A stretch of DNA of 64,000 bases from an uncultured Rhodospirillales bacterium (lineage in GTDB: Bacteria; Pseudomonadota; Alphaproteobacteria; CACIAM-22H2), in assembly GCA_937926175.1 (NCBI GenBank), contig CALANV010000018.1, positions 62,001 to 126,000 on the forward strand. Reading direction: 5' to 3'. The position numbers and the translations under genes are program-made. Under the pieces are notes generated by a model that was not told the origin of the DNA, searched no databases, and saw only the letters and a program-made list of their open reading frames with translations. Positions 1 to 8,898 of the stretch are shown piece after piece (within the stretch, counting starts at the first letter, position 1; every line of letters begins with the position of its first letter).

Positions 1-2
1 CC

Positions 3-854
3 TTCGTGCCGCTGATGGTGCCGCTCGTCGCGGCGATCGCTGTCGGGCCGATGCTGGCGTGGAAGCGCGGCGATCTGCCGGGCGCGCTCGCGCGGCTGTG
101 GGCCGCGGGCGTCGCGGCCGCCGTCGCCGTGCTCGGGACGTTGTGGCTGGCGGGCGGGCCGGCCGGCGCGCTGCTCGGGCTCGGGCTCGCCGCGTGGCTC
201 GGCGTGGGCGCGCTGGTCGAACTCGCCGAACGCATCCGCCTGTTCCGGATTCCGGCGTCCGACTCCTTTCGCCGCGCCGTCAATCTGCCGCGCGCCGCAT
301 GGGGCATGACGGTCGCGCATCTGGGCGTGGCCGTCGTCGTCGCCGGCATCACCGCCTCGTCCGCGTGGCAGACGGAACGCATCCAGCTCGTGCGGCCCGG
401 CGAGACGGTCGAGATCGCCGGCTACACGTTGCTGTTCCGCGGCACCGAGCGCGTCAATGGACCGAACTACGTCGCACGCCGCGGCATCTTCGAGGTGAGC
501 CGCGACGGCGAACCGGTCACGACGCTTTATCCGGCCAAGCGCTTCTATCCGGTCCAGGGCATGGTCACGACCGAGGCGGCGATCCACACCAATCTCGTCG
601 CCGACCTCTATGTCGTCATCGGCGATCCCGACAGTGGAGGCACGCCCGGCGGCGACCCGCGCGTGCTGCTGGATGCGCCCGCCGACGCCGCCTGGGCGGC
701 GCGTCTCTATTACAACCCGCTGGTGCCGTGGATCTGGATCGGCTGCGTGATCATGGTGCTGGGCGGCGCGCTGTCGCTCAGCGACCGGCGGCACCGCGTC
801 GGCGCGCCCAGCCGCGCGCGGCGTCCGATTGCGCAGCCGGCCATGGGCGACTGA
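3..854 (+). CDS. ccmF: Cytochrome c haem lyase subunit CcmF, C-terminal part (5' end outside window)
   Basis: The reading frame is open to the left edge, so this is the C-terminal ~283 residues of a protein that is usually about 650 long. CcmF is an inner-membrane component of system I cytochrome c maturation and works with CcmH to attach haem to apocytochrome. Visible are several membrane segments, a periplasmic stretch with the family's YPAKRFYPVQGMVTTEA region, and the typical ending YYNPLVPWIWIGCVIMVLGG followed by a short basic tail. ccmG, ccmH and ccmI follow on the same strand in the usual order, which makes the assignment secure. Confidence 0.93.
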   Translation, partial: FVPLMVPLVAAIAVGPMLAWKRGDLPGALARLWAAGVAAAVAVLGTLWLAGGPAGALLGLGLAAWLGVGALVELAERIRLFRIPASDSFRRAVNLPRAAWGMTVAHLGVAVVVAGITASSAWQTERIQLVRPGETVEIAGYTLLFRGTERVNGPNYVARRGIFEVSRDGEPVTTLYPAKRFYPVQGMVTTEAAIHTNLVADLYVVIGDPDSGGTPGGDPRVLLDAPADAAWAARLYYNPLVPWIWIGCVIMVLGGALSLSDRRHRVGAPSRARRPIAQPAMGD

Positions 855-875
855 TCTCAGGCCGTTGGAGTTTCG

Positions 876-1409
876 ATGCGACGTCTGATCTTCGTCCTGC
901 CGCTCGTCGCCTTCGCCGCCGTCGCCGCGTGGTTCGCGGTCGGCCTGACGCGCGACCCGACGCGCGTGCCGTCGGCCCTCATCGACCAGCCGATTCCGGC
1001 GTTCGAACTGCCGCCGCTTCCCGGCAGCGGCGTGCCGGGCCTGTCCGACGAAGCGATCAAGGGCAAGGTCGCGCTGGTCAACGTGTTCGCGTCCTGGTGT
1101 GTGCCGTGCAAGGCGGAGCACCCGATCCTGATGCGGCTTGCCGAGGAACGGCGCGTGCCGATCTACGGCATCAACTACAAGGATGCCGAACAGGACGCGC
1201 GCGCGTGGCTCGATGCGCTCGGCAACCCGTATACGGCGATCGGGCACGACCTCAGCGGCCGGGTTAGCATCGATTGGGGCGTCTACGGCGTGCCGGAGAC
1301 GTTCGTGATCGATCGTGACGGCCGCATCCGCCACAAGCACGTCGGCCCGATCACGCCGCAGATCCTGCAGGACGAAATCCTGCCGCTGATCGCGAGTCTC
1401 GAGAAATGA
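876..1409 (+). CDS. ccmG: Thiol:disulfide interchange protein CcmG/DsbE
   Basis: A 177-residue membrane-anchored thioredoxin-fold protein. One N-terminal hydrophobic anchor (about residues 4-22) puts the domain in the periplasm. The active site is WCVPC at residues 74-78, the usual CcmG form, followed by a cis-proline region YGVPETFVIDRDG. It reduces the apocytochrome c haem-binding cysteines, through or together with CcmH. It lies 21 bases after ccmF and its stop overlaps the ccmH start by 4 bases (ATGA), so it is part of the ccm operon. Confidence 0.95.
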   Translation: MRRLIFVLPLVAFAAVAAWFAVGLTRDPTRVPSALIDQPIPAFELPPLPGSGVPGLSDEAIKGKVALVNVFASWCVPCKAEHPILMRLAEERRVPIYGINYKDAEQDARAWLDALGNPYTAIGHDLSGRVSIDWGVYGVPETFVIDRDGRIRHKHVGPITPQILQDEILPLIASLEK

Positions 1410-1894
1410 CCGGACGCCTCACCACGTTCCTGCGGATCGCGCTGTTTCTGATGCCGCTCGTCACGGCCGCGCCGGCCGGCGCCGTGCTGCCGCACGAGCA
1501 GCTTGCCGATCCCGCGCTGGAAGCACGCGCCCGCGCGATCTCGCGCGAGCTGCGCTGCCAGGTGTGCCAGAACCAGTCGATCGACGACTCCAACGCGCCG
1601 CTCGCCGCCGACCTGCGCCGGATCGTGCGCGAACGTCTTCTCGCCGGCGACTCCGACGAGGAGATCATCCGCTATCTGACGGCGCGCTACGGCGACTACG
1701 TGCTGCTGCGTCCGCCCGTCCGCCGCGACACGATGATCCTGTGGTACGGACCGGCGATCGTCCTGGCACTCGGCGCGATCGGCCTGATCGTCTGGTTCCG
1801 GCGCCGGCGCGCGACACCCGACAGCGCGCCGCTGACGCCGGAGGAAGAGCGGCGGCTCAAGCGCCTGCTCGACGACACGCGGCCGACGCCATGA
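1406..1894 (+). CDS. ccmH: Cytochrome c maturation protein CcmH (CcmL-type N-terminal domain)
   Basis: A 162-residue protein with a signal peptide (about residues 1-26), the redox motif LRCQVCQNQS with cysteines 51 and 54, and one C-terminal membrane segment (about 108-130) followed by a charged tail. Its length matches the short, single-domain CcmH/CcmL found in alphaproteobacteria; here the TPR part is a separate gene, ccmI. It holds apocytochrome c thiols during haem ligation. It overlaps ccmG by 4 bases and the ccmI ATG by 4 bases, so all are likely translated from one message. Confidence 0.95.
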   Translation: MTGRLTTFLRIALFLMPLVTAAPAGAVLPHEQLADPALEARARAISRELRCQVCQNQSIDDSNAPLAADLRRIVRERLLAGDSDEEIIRYLTARYGDYVLLRPPVRRDTMILWYGPAIVLALGAIGLIVWFRRRRATPDSAPLTPEEERRLKRLLDDTRPTP

Positions 1895-3291
1895 TCTGGG
1901 CCGTCCTCCTTGCCATGGCGGTGCTCGCCGCTGCCGCACTGCTGCTGCCGCTGCGGCGCACGCCGCAGGCGCTGCCCGCGCGCAGCGCCTATGACCTGGA
2001 GGTCTATCGCGACCAGCTCGCCGAACTCGAGCGCGAGCAGGCGCGCAACCTGATCGGCGAAGAAGAAGCGAAAGCCGCCCGCGCCGAAATCGCGCGCCGC
2101 ATGCTGGCGGCCGCCGAGGAAAACGCCGCACCCGCGAGCAGCCCGGGGCGCGCGCGACGCTGGATCGCATGGACGCTCGGCGCCGCCGCGCCGGCAGTGG
2201 CGCTGGCGCTTTATGCCGTTCTGGGCTCGCCCGGCGTGCCGAGCATGCCCCATGCCGAACGGCGCGTCGCCGAAGCGACCGCCGACGAGAAGGCACGCGC
2301 CCAGGTGACGCGCATGGTCGCGGACCTTGCCGAGCGCCTGCAGCAGAACCCCGATGACCTGCAGGGCTGGCTGCTGCTGGGGCGTTCGCTGAACGTGCTC
2401 GGCCGTTACGGCGAGGCGGTCACCGCCTGGCACCGCGTCATGACGCTGTCCGGCAATGCGGTCGAGCATGCCGGCTCGCTCGCCGAGACGCTGGTGCAGG
2501 CCGCGGGTGGCGTGGTGACGCCGGAGGCGCGCGCGAATTTCGAGCGCGTGCTGGCGGCCAACCCGCTCGACGCGCGTGCCCGGTTCTATCTGGGCCTCGC
2601 GCATGCGCAGGCGGGCGAAAGCCGCGCGGCGCTGCAGATGTGGACGGACCTGCTGGCCGTGTCGCCCGCCGACGCGCCGTGGGTCGCCGACGTGCGTCAA
2701 CGCATCCGCGAGACAGCGGCCGAGGCGCGCATCGATCCGGCATCGATCGCGCCATCGCCCGAGGTCGTGCGCGCGGCCGAAGCGGCGCGCAGCCGCCGCG
2801 GCCCGTCGGCGGCCGACGTCGAGGCGATGCAGCGGCTTTCGCCCGAGGAACGCCGCGACATGATCCGCGGCATGGTCGAGGGACTCGCCGCGCGGCTCGA
2901 GGCCGAGCCCGGCGACGTGGAAGGCTGGCGGCGCCTGGGACGCGCCTGGCGCGTGCTGGGCGAGCGCGACAAGGCGGCGGACGCGATCGCCAAGGCCGCC
3001 GCGCTTGCACCCGACCGCGTCGACATCCTGACCGATCATGCCGAGATCCTGTTCGACGAGTCGGCGGGCGATGCGCAGGATCCCCGCTTCTTCGACCTCA
3101 TGCGCCGGATCCTGAGCCGCGACCCGGACAACATCGATGCCCTGTGGTACGTGGGCATTGCCGAGGCCCGCGCCGGAAACCGCGCCGCGGCGACCGAGCT
3201 GTGGCGCAAGCTGCTCGACCGGTTGCCGGCCGACTCGCCCGAGCACGCACAGGTCAAAGAGCGCCTGGACGCGATCGCGACGCCGGACTGA
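1891..3291 (+). CDS. ccmI: Cytochrome c biogenesis TPR protein CcmI (CycH)
   Basis: The ATG at 1891 overlaps the ccmH stop and gives 466 residues. CcmI is the apocytochrome c chaperone of system I. The protein starts with a membrane segment, then the typical CcmI stretch YDLEVYRDQLAELEREQ, then a second membrane segment near residue 100. The remainder is periplasmic TPR repeats. The repeat region looks duplicated: two similar blocks carry ADLAERLQQNPDDLQGWLLL and EGLAARLEAEPGDVEGWRRL, each preceded by a linker. Most family members I know are shorter, so a second TPR unit is probably the reason for the extra length. Confidence 0.93.
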   Translation: MIWAVLLAMAVLAAAALLLPLRRTPQALPARSAYDLEVYRDQLAELEREQARNLIGEEEAKAARAEIARRMLAAAEENAAPASSPGRARRWIAWTLGAAAPAVALALYAVLGSPGVPSMPHAERRVAEATADEKARAQVTRMVADLAERLQQNPDDLQGWLLLGRSLNVLGRYGEAVTAWHRVMTLSGNAVEHAGSLAETLVQAAGGVVTPEARANFERVLAANPLDARARFYLGLAHAQAGESRAALQMWTDLLAVSPADAPWVADVRQRIRETAAEARIDPASIAPSPEVVRAAEAARSRRGPSAADVEAMQRLSPEERRDMIRGMVEGLAARLEAEPGDVEGWRRLGRAWRVLGERDKAADAIAKAAALAPDRVDILTDHAEILFDESAGDAQDPRFFDLMRRILSRDPDNIDALWYVGIAEARAGNRAAATELWRKLLDRLPADSPEHAQVKERLDAIATPD

Positions 3292-3309
3292 GACGCGCCT
3301 CCCCCCACG

Positions 3310-5094
3310 CTAGCGCAGCGGCCAGAACAGCACGATCAGCGGCACGCCGGCGAGCACGACGAGGCACGACAGCGGCAGGCCGAGACGCCAGTAATCGCCG
3401 AAGCGGTAACCGCCGGGCCCCATGACCAGCGTGTTGCACTGGTGGCCGATCGGCGTGAGGAAGTCGCAGGCGGCACCGATCGCGACCGCCATCAGGAACC
3501 CGTCCACGCCGAGGCCGAGCTTCTGTGCGAGACTGGCCGCGACCGGCCCCATCACCAGCACGGTCGCCGCATTGTTGAGGAACGGCGTGATGAGCATCGC
3601 CGCGACCATGACGAGGGCGAGCGCACCGGCCGGCGGCAGCAGGTCGGCCCCGTAGGAGAGCCAGCCGGCGATGAGCTCGGTCGCACCGGTGGTGCGCAAC
3701 GCATCGCTGACGGGAATGAGCGCGCCGAGCATCACGACGATCGGCCATTCGACGGTGCGGTAGGCCTCCTTCAGGGACACCGCGTTGAACAGGACCATCA
3801 GCGCGGCCGCGCCGAAGAAGGCAACCGTCACCGGTGCGATCTCGAGCGCGACGAGCAGCATCGCCGCCGCAAGTATGACGATCGGCACGAGCGCGCGCCG
3901 CCGCACGCCGAGCTCGACATTGCGCTGGGCGAGCGGCAGACAGCCGAGCTCCGCCAGCGCGTCGGGCATGTTGTCGGCCGAGCCCTGCAGCACGATGAGA
4001 TCGCCGGGCTGAAAGCGGAGGCGGTGCAGACGCGTGCGGACGGGATCGCCGCGCCGGCTCACCGCCAGGACGTTGACGTGATGGCGGTCGCGCAGCCGCA
4101 GCTCCGACGGCGAGCGGCGCACCATCGGCGAGTTGCCGGTCACCACCGCCTCGACCGTCATCAGGTCGTCCGGCCGCGCCGGCTTTTCCTCGCCGTCGGC
4201 ATCCTGGCTGCCGACCAGCTCGAGCTTCGCCCGGTTCAGAATCCGCTCCAGCGCGCCGGACTCGCCCTCGAGCACGAGGATGTCGTCCGCCTGCAGCGTC
4301 CAGTCGGTCGCGGGAACGTAGCGGCGGAACTTCTCGCGGATGATGGCGGATACGGTCACGTCGCCGCCGGCCATGGCCTCGAACTCGCCGACCGTCCTGC
4401 CGACGACGGACGACCCGGCGGGCACGCGCGCCTCGCTGACGTAGTCCTCGACCTTGAACAGCTCGTCGGTCGTGGCGCGATCGCGCGCGGCCGCCGGCAG
4501 AAGCCGCCAGCCGAACGTGAGAAACGCGAGACCGATCACGGCGAGGCCGATGCCGACCGGCGTGAAGTCGAACATGCTGAACGGCTCGCCGGTGATCTCG
4601 CCGCGCACGCGGGAGACGATGATGTTCGGCGACGTTCCGATCAGCGTCATGAGCCCGCCCAGGAGCGAGCCGAAGGACAGCGGCATCAGAATGCCGGACG
4701 GCGAGCGTCCGTGCTTGCGCGCGATCTGAATGGCGATGGGGATGAAGATGGCGAGCGCGCCGATGTTCTTCATGAAGGCCGACAGCACCGTAACCGTGCC
4801 GGCGAGAATGGCGACCTGCATCCCGGTCGAGCGCATGACCGGCGTGAGCGGCGCGATGATCGACTCGACCACACCGGACCGGCCGACCGCGGCGCTGACG
4901 ATCAGGGCCGATGCGACGATGATGACGATCTGGTCGCTGAACCCCGAGAACGCCTTGTCCGGCGGCACGATGCCGACGGTGACGGCGGCGAGAAGTGCCA
5001 GAACGGCGACGAGGTCGTAGCGGAGCCGGTCCCAGATGAAGAGAGCGATCGTTCCACCGATGATGGCGAACGCGAGCGCCTGGGCGAGGGTCAT
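3310..5094 (-). CDS. SLC13/DASS family anion permease with two TrkA-C (RCK-C) domains
   Basis: A 594-residue inner-membrane transporter of the divalent anion:sodium symporter type. About five membrane segments (1-200) are followed by two soluble TrkA-C domains (about 215-290 and 310-385) and then a second membrane bundle. Substrate-loop signatures are visible: LIGTSPNIIV in the first half, and FLNNAATVLVMGP plus IGHQCNTLVMGPGGY in the second. This domain order is common in permeases annotated for sulfate, dicarboxylate or other anions; the substrate cannot be read from sequence. The start overlaps the stop of the upstream CBS gene by 4 bases, which suggests coupled translation and perhaps nucleotide-sensing control. 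Confidence 0.88.
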   Translation of the reverse strand: MTLAQALAFAIIGGTIALFIWDRLRYDLVAVLALLAAVTVGIVPPDKAFSGFSDQIVIIVASALIVSAAVGRSGVVESIIAPLTPVMRSTGMQVAILAGTVTVLSAFMKNIGALAIFIPIAIQIARKHGRSPSGILMPLSFGSLLGGLMTLIGTSPNIIVSRVRGEITGEPFSMFDFTPVGIGLAVIGLAFLTFGWRLLPAAARDRATTDELFKVEDYVSEARVPAGSSVVGRTVGEFEAMAGGDVTVSAIIREKFRRYVPATDWTLQADDILVLEGESGALERILNRAKLELVGSQDADGEEKPARPDDLMTVEAVVTGNSPMVRRSPSELRLRDRHHVNVLAVSRRGDPVRTRLHRLRFQPGDLIVLQGSADNMPDALAELGCLPLAQRNVELGVRRRALVPIVILAAAMLLVALEIAPVTVAFFGAAALMVLFNAVSLKEAYRTVEWPIVVMLGALIPVSDALRTTGATELIAGWLSYGADLLPPAGALALVMVAAMLITPFLNNAATVLVMGPVAASLAQKLGLGVDGFLMAVAIGAACDFLTPIGHQCNTLVMGPGGYRFGDYWRLGLPLSCLVVLAGVPLIVLFWPLR

Positions 5095-5516
5095 TGCGTG
5101 TCGGCTTCCGACGCCGCGCGACGGGACCGTTCGGGTTCGACCGATGCCGCGCCGGCCCTGGACAGCATCAAGGTCGTGATCACCCCGACCAGCTTTCCGG
5201 TTTCGTCCACGACCGGGATCTGCTCCACGCGCCGCTCGCGCATCGCCTGTGCGACCGTGGCGACGTCGTCCTCCGGGCGGCAGGTGAAAACGTTCGAGGA
5301 CATGACGTCCGCCACCTTGGTCGTGGCCGGGCTCGCCCCCTCGGCCACGACCCGGATCAAGATATCGCGCTCGGTCAGGATTCCCTGCAGGCGGTCGTCA
5401 TCGGCCACGAGCAGCACGGCATTGTCGACTTCCGCCATCACGCGCGCGGCCTTCTGGACCGTCGTGTCGGACGCGATGGTCTCTACCTCAGGCGACATGA
5501 CATCGCGGACCCTCAT
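5091..5516 (-). CDS. CBS domain-pair protein
   Basis: A 141-residue soluble protein made of two CBS motifs. The first (about 1-58) begins MRVRDVMSPEVETIASDTTV and the second (about 66-125) contains VADVMSSNVFTCRPEDDVAT and ends in VVDETGKLVGVITTLML. CBS pairs bind adenine nucleotides and usually act as sensors for a partner. Its stop overlaps the start of the downstream DASS permease by 4 bases, so that permease is the obvious candidate partner. A short acidic/basic tail follows the second motif. No effector domain is present. Confidence 0.88.
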   Translation of the reverse strand: MRVRDVMSPEVETIASDTTVQKAARVMAEVDNAVLLVADDDRLQGILTERDILIRVVAEGASPATTKVADVMSSNVFTCRPEDDVATVAQAMRERRVEQIPVVDETGKLVGVITTLMLSRAGAASVEPERSRRAASEADTQ

Positions 5517-5889
5517 GGCAGCCTGATATCAGGATCCTGGTGATCGGGGAACGGGCGGCCGGCGAGAGATGGGAATACCTCGCTTCGCCATTCAAGGGAC
5601 CGCAACGGTCGATTCCCGAGCGGATCCTCGAACATTCAACGGGAAATAACCCACATGGCATCGGCCGGGTTCCGCCGGCTTGGCAGCCCGGACTTCGCTT
5701 CACCAAAGGCTGGACCAACTACACTCATCGGAAGACGGATGCGCTGCTGGCCAGTGCAGCGGGTTACCGGGTCTCTTTCGCTCCAATGAAAGGACCTTCC
5801 CTGTTCTCTCTCGACGCTCCTTAGAAGGATTCGACTCCGAGGACTGGCTGACCTAGGTCCGGCCGAACAACTACAGGGGGTGCATATGA
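5517..5889. other. Intergenic stretch, left edge of A/T-richer accessory patch
   Basis: No gene could be supported here. Reading frames are short and lack family similarity. Base composition shifts towards A/T rightward from about 5600 compared with the CBS gene. A T-arm-like string, GGGATTCAAACCC, lies near 5893-5905 but no tRNA can be folded around it. Confidence 0.4.
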
Positions 5890-6264
5890 GTGGGATTCAA
5901 ACCCGGTCATGTAGTCGCATTTGAGTTCTATGCGGTACGTGACTTGGCGGCGCAGTGTAAGCAGATGGCAAATCCGGTGGAGGCCACGCAGGCACACAAG
6001 GCTGCAGCAGAAGAGTACGGCACTACGCTCGTTGAGAAGGCGTCGCAGAGCAGCAATGACAATCAAATGCTTGCGGCCGTACAGATTTCGGGGGCGCTTG
6101 GAATACTCGCCGACGATCTCGTCGCAGAGGTGAAATCTCGCGTCAGGCGCTCGCGATTAGCGTTGACGCATCATGGCACGCACCCGGGAGTCTTGGAGAG
6201 TTTTCACAACCACACACAGGCGACCGGGCTTGTTATCGTGATACGTAGCAATCCCAAGCTTTGA
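5890..6264 (+). CDS. Hypothetical protein, doubtful ORF
   Basis: A GTG-initiated frame of 124 residues; an internal ATG at 5965 would give 99 residues. The part up to about 6155 has plausible protein composition (helical, Ala/Glu-rich, starting MANPVEATQAHKAAAEEYG) and mixed third-position bases, unlike the G/C-rich genes of the flanks. The last ~110 bases run antisense to the better-supported gene at 6157-6663, so the C-terminus may not be real. I recognise no family. It lies in the accessory patch and may be a decayed or foreign gene. Confidence 0.3.
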   Translation: MGFKPGHVVAFEFYAVRDLAAQCKQMANPVEATQAHKAAAEEYGTTLVEKASQSSNDNQMLAAVQISGALGILADDLVAEVKSRVRRSRLALTHHGTHPGVLESFHNHTQATGLVIVIRSNPKL

Positions 6265-6663
6265 TATCGCCTCGAACAAATTATCGCCCTCATTGTACAT
6301 GCCTTCGAGACATTTCACCTCGTCTCGCGCATGCTCCAACGTGTACCCGTGCACGCGAATGAGGTGCTCGATCAGATGCAGCTTAATGCGATCAAAGCCA
6401 TTAGTGGGCAGTTGCCGGTATTCCTGGACGAACTCGTGAAACACTCCCCATAGAAACTGGAGTTCGATGCCAAGCATCGCTGTGGCGTCGAATAGTCCGT
6501 CTAATCCCTCAGCAATCAAGGCGGCGCGTTCGTTCTCCATTATGTAGTCGCCGAGTGCCGCTCCACGCTGGATAGTCTCTTCCGCCAACGCGGCATACTG
6601 TTGATCGCGAGGCCTCAGCTTGGACTTGGCGTACTCTATCCACAAGCGCAAGTAATAGCCCAT
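6157..6663 (-). CDS. Hypothetical orphan protein (accessory patch)
   Basis: A 168-residue predicted cytosolic, mostly helical protein with no signal peptide or membrane segment. It begins MGYYLRLWIEYAKSKLRP and has a conserved-looking middle QFLWGVFHEFVQEYRQLPT. GGGGAG lies directly before the ATG. Codon use is much less G/C-biased than the neighbours (many A/T third positions), suggesting transfer from another genome. I do not recognise the family and can give no function. Its 3' end overlaps the doubtful plus-strand frame at 5890. Confidence 0.55.
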   Translation of the reverse strand: MGYYLRLWIEYAKSKLRPRDQQYAALAEETIQRGAALGDYIMENERAALIAEGLDGLFDATAMLGIELQFLWGVFHEFVQEYRQLPTNGFDRIKLHLIEHLIRVHGYTLEHARDEVKCLEGMYNEGDNLFEAISKLGIATYHDNKPGRLCVVVKTLQDSRVRAMMRQR

Positions 6664-7154
6664 CTCCCCGCTTCCTAATTCACCGGGTTGGCTGGCATTG
6701 TCGCCTGCAAGGGCTTAATTGCATCTAACAACCGCACCTACACCTGCTGCCCATCTGAATCCCCGGAATCGAGCAAGGTACTGGCGCGTTCAACCGCACG
6801 TATCCGGCAAATCTCGGTGCTGTAGGATCTGTGCCAGCGCGACATGCGCGATCTCCCATTGGGAAGCATAACCCAAGGATGTACCGCGTCTCTACTCTGC
6901 CGCGAGCACTGGTGAAACTTAACCGAGGGACGGAAAACTGTCGAAGTAGCGCGTTCCTAGCAGTTCTGGACGAGACGGAGAAAGTCGCCCCTGCGGATCG
7001 CCACTATCGGTCGCGCGAGACCTCTAGCGTAGCGTGGAAGCTCTAGAAAGTTCCAGATCGCGGAACTTGGCGCCGTCCGCACTACCCCCAAGCAATCTGT
7101 AAACCCGAGTCTTATCCCATTTGACCGGCGGATGAATACTATCCAAAGTAGTAG
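6664..7154. other. Long non-coding or decayed stretch
   Basis: About 490 bases with in-frame stops on all frames and no recognisable product. Composition stays near that of the preceding orphan gene, not the host background. The open frames across it are short and Arg/Ser-rich like random sequence. It ends where the reading frame of the nuclease-like gene opens at 7155, just after two consecutive in-frame TAG codons (7149 and 7152). Confidence 0.4.
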
Positions 7155-7175
7155 CGCTACATCCCTGCCGCGCCC

Positions 7176-8300
7176 ACGGCCGACAAGATTTTCCTGGTTC
7201 GAGATGGCCAACCCCCGGTCGCCGTACCCAGCATGGCGTTCGAGGCGGAAGAAGTTCTGCAGAACTTGCTCGTGCAAGCACCCGATCTCCTCGCCGGTGT
7301 CACGGAGGGAGGCACCTCGCCCCGGCGCTGGATGCTGGTGAAGCGCGAGAAGGGCGTCCCCGACGCGGAGGACGGGGCAGACCGGTGGTCTCTCGATCAC
7401 CTCTTCCTCGATCAGGATGCCGTGCCCACGTTGGTCGAGGTCAAACGCGCCTCCGACGAGCGATCCCGGCGGAAGGTCGTCGCCCAGATGCTGAATTACG
7501 CCGCGAACGCGATCCGCTTCTGGTCCATCTCGAGCATCCGCGAGGCGTTCGCCCAGACCGCCGAATCCGAAGGGCAGGACCCGGATCAACGACTGAAAAC
7601 CCTCATCGGCGATGCCGACCCGGAAGAGTTCTGGAAGCGGGTCGAGACCAATCTGCGCGATGGGCGCATCCGTATGATCTTCGTGGCTGACGAGATCGCC
7701 CCGGAACTTCAGCGCATCATCGAGTTCCTGAACGAGCAGATGCGCTCCGCCACGATGGCGGCCGTCGAGATACGCCATTTTCGCGCGGACGGAACCCGTC
7801 TGCTCGTCCCGCGGGTGGTCGGACAAACGGCACGGGCGCAAGCGGCCAAGTCCGCGGGGGCATCGACAACGTTGCCGCCGATCAGCGAGAGCGAGTGGCT
7901 TCAGAAGCTGGCGGAACGATCCCCCGAATTTCCAAAGATCGCTCAGGATCTGATCGCCCGGTTCCGCACTCTGCCTTTGGAAACAGGGCTTGCGAGCAAA
8001 CAGGCTGCACTCTACATCCGCGTCATCAATCGAGGCACCTGGCGGTATCCGTTCAGTATCTGGAGCAACGGCTCTCTGTCGGTCAATTTCATGTGGCTCC
8101 TCAGCAGCGAGCCTTTCGCTGATGAGAGCGCACGTCGCGAAGTCCTGAACCGCCTCAACGCCGTACCAGGTCTCAAGCTCACGAACCAGAACATCGCTGG
8201 GCTACCAATGATAAGCCTCAGCCAGTTCAAGGACGGCACGATCATGACCGGCTTCAAGGACGTCGCCCGCTGGGTCGTCGAGCGGCTCCACGCAGGGTGA
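7176..8300 (+). CDS. PD-(D/E)XK nuclease-like protein; start codon anomalous
   Basis: The first ATG in frame is at 7233 (355 residues), but the family's N-terminus reads through upstream: codons from 7179 encode ADKIFLVRDGQPPVAVPS, matching the usual opening '(M)xxIFLVxxG' of these proteins. No ATG, GTG or TTG lies between the stop at 7152 and 7233; an ACG at 7176 sits exactly where a start would be expected. The nuclease-like core is WSLDHLFLDQDAVPTLVEVK followed by QMLNYAANA, a plausible D-E-K-Q set. Function is unknown; the fold is typical of restriction and repair nucleases. It may be a start-mutated pseudogene or use ATG 7233. Confidence 0.7.
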   Translation, partial: TADKIFLVRDGQPPVAVPSMAFEAEEVLQNLLVQAPDLLAGVTEGGTSPRRWMLVKREKGVPDAEDGADRWSLDHLFLDQDAVPTLVEVKRASDERSRRKVVAQMLNYAANAIRFWSISSIREAFAQTAESEGQDPDQRLKTLIGDADPEEFWKRVETNLRDGRIRMIFVADEIAPELQRIIEFLNEQMRSATMAAVEIRHFRADGTRLLVPRVVGQTARAQAAKSAGASTTLPPISESEWLQKLAERSPEFPKIAQDLIARFRTLPLETGLASKQAALYIRVINRGTWRYPFSIWSNGSLSVNFMWLLSSEPFADESARREVLNRLNAVPGLKLTNQNIAGLPMISLSQFKDGTIMTGFKDVARWVVERLHAG

Positions 8301-8428
8301 GATCAACGTAATGGGATCAATCCCGTATCGCGGCTCATTTGCGCGCCGGGCTCCCGGACTTGGTCCTTACCGCCGCGTCCTACGTGCGCGGACCGTCCGA
8401 GATCATGGCCTGTCCGTCAGCCTTACCC

Positions 8429-8824
8429 TTATTCCCGTCCGGTAACGACCGAGATGGGAAATGGGGTCGGTCCACGATTCGGATTGATGACCTGATACTT
8501 CGAGCCGTCGGTAAAGAAGGTCAGGCAGTACTCGTTGGGCCGCTTGGACCATTTGATGCACAGCGCGTCGTCCCCAAGTCGCCATTGTCCGGTGTCGCTA
8601 TAGTTGCCACATTTGGCCGTGGCCGAGCCGTCGGCAGCAAAGCGGTCGAAGAACGTGCAGTTGCCGGCGCGGCCAGAGCCCGTGAGCGTCTTGCCGACGA
8701 TCTGCTCGCGTATCTCGGCCGAGGTGAGACGCCTGAACTCTTGCGCCAAAACTGTGTTCACGCTCGCCAAGAAGAGTGTCGCGACGGCCAGCGAAGCAGC
8801 CAACGCACGCGTCGTCTTCAACAT
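8429..8824 (-). CDS. Small secreted hypothetical protein
   Basis: A 131-residue protein with a clear Sec signal peptide (residues 1-27, cleavage after VNTVLA). The mature part contains four cysteines, in NCTFFD, KCGNYS, LCIKWS and YCLTFF, probably two disulfides. The sequence pattern (SAEIREQIVGKTLTG, GQWRLGDDALCIKW) resembles small periplasmic lipocalin-like or DUF995-like proteins common in rhizobial relatives, but this is a visual match only. A strong purine run, AAAAGGGGGGGAT, precedes the ATG. It is transcribed alone, with no partner gene nearby. Confidence 0.75.
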   Translation of the reverse strand: MLKTTRALAASLAVATLFLASVNTVLAQEFRRLTSAEIREQIVGKTLTGSGRAGNCTFFDRFAADGSATAKCGNYSDTGQWRLGDDALCIKWSKRPNEYCLTFFTDGSKYQVINPNRGPTPFPISVVTGRE

Positions 8825-8898
8825 ATCCCCCCCTTTTCTCTATTTTCTATGGTCAGCGCCGTGACGTTCAGCGCGGCAGCGTGAGGATAGCCCGGCGC

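Noticed and set aside
1696..3246. Long minus-strand frame inside ccmI
   Set aside because: It is the high-GC antisense shadow of a well-supported gene; Arg/Gly/Ala-rich translation without family pattern.
5886..5920. T-arm-like GGGATTCAAACCC suggesting a tRNA fragment or att site
   Set aside because: Only four stem pairs form, no acceptor or anticodon arm is found, and it does not match the 3' end of tRNA-Ala closely enough.
6957..7841. Minus-strand 294-residue frame antisense to the nuclease-like gene
   Set aside because: The plus strand shows clear family motifs; the minus frame lacks a ribosome-binding site and domain pattern.
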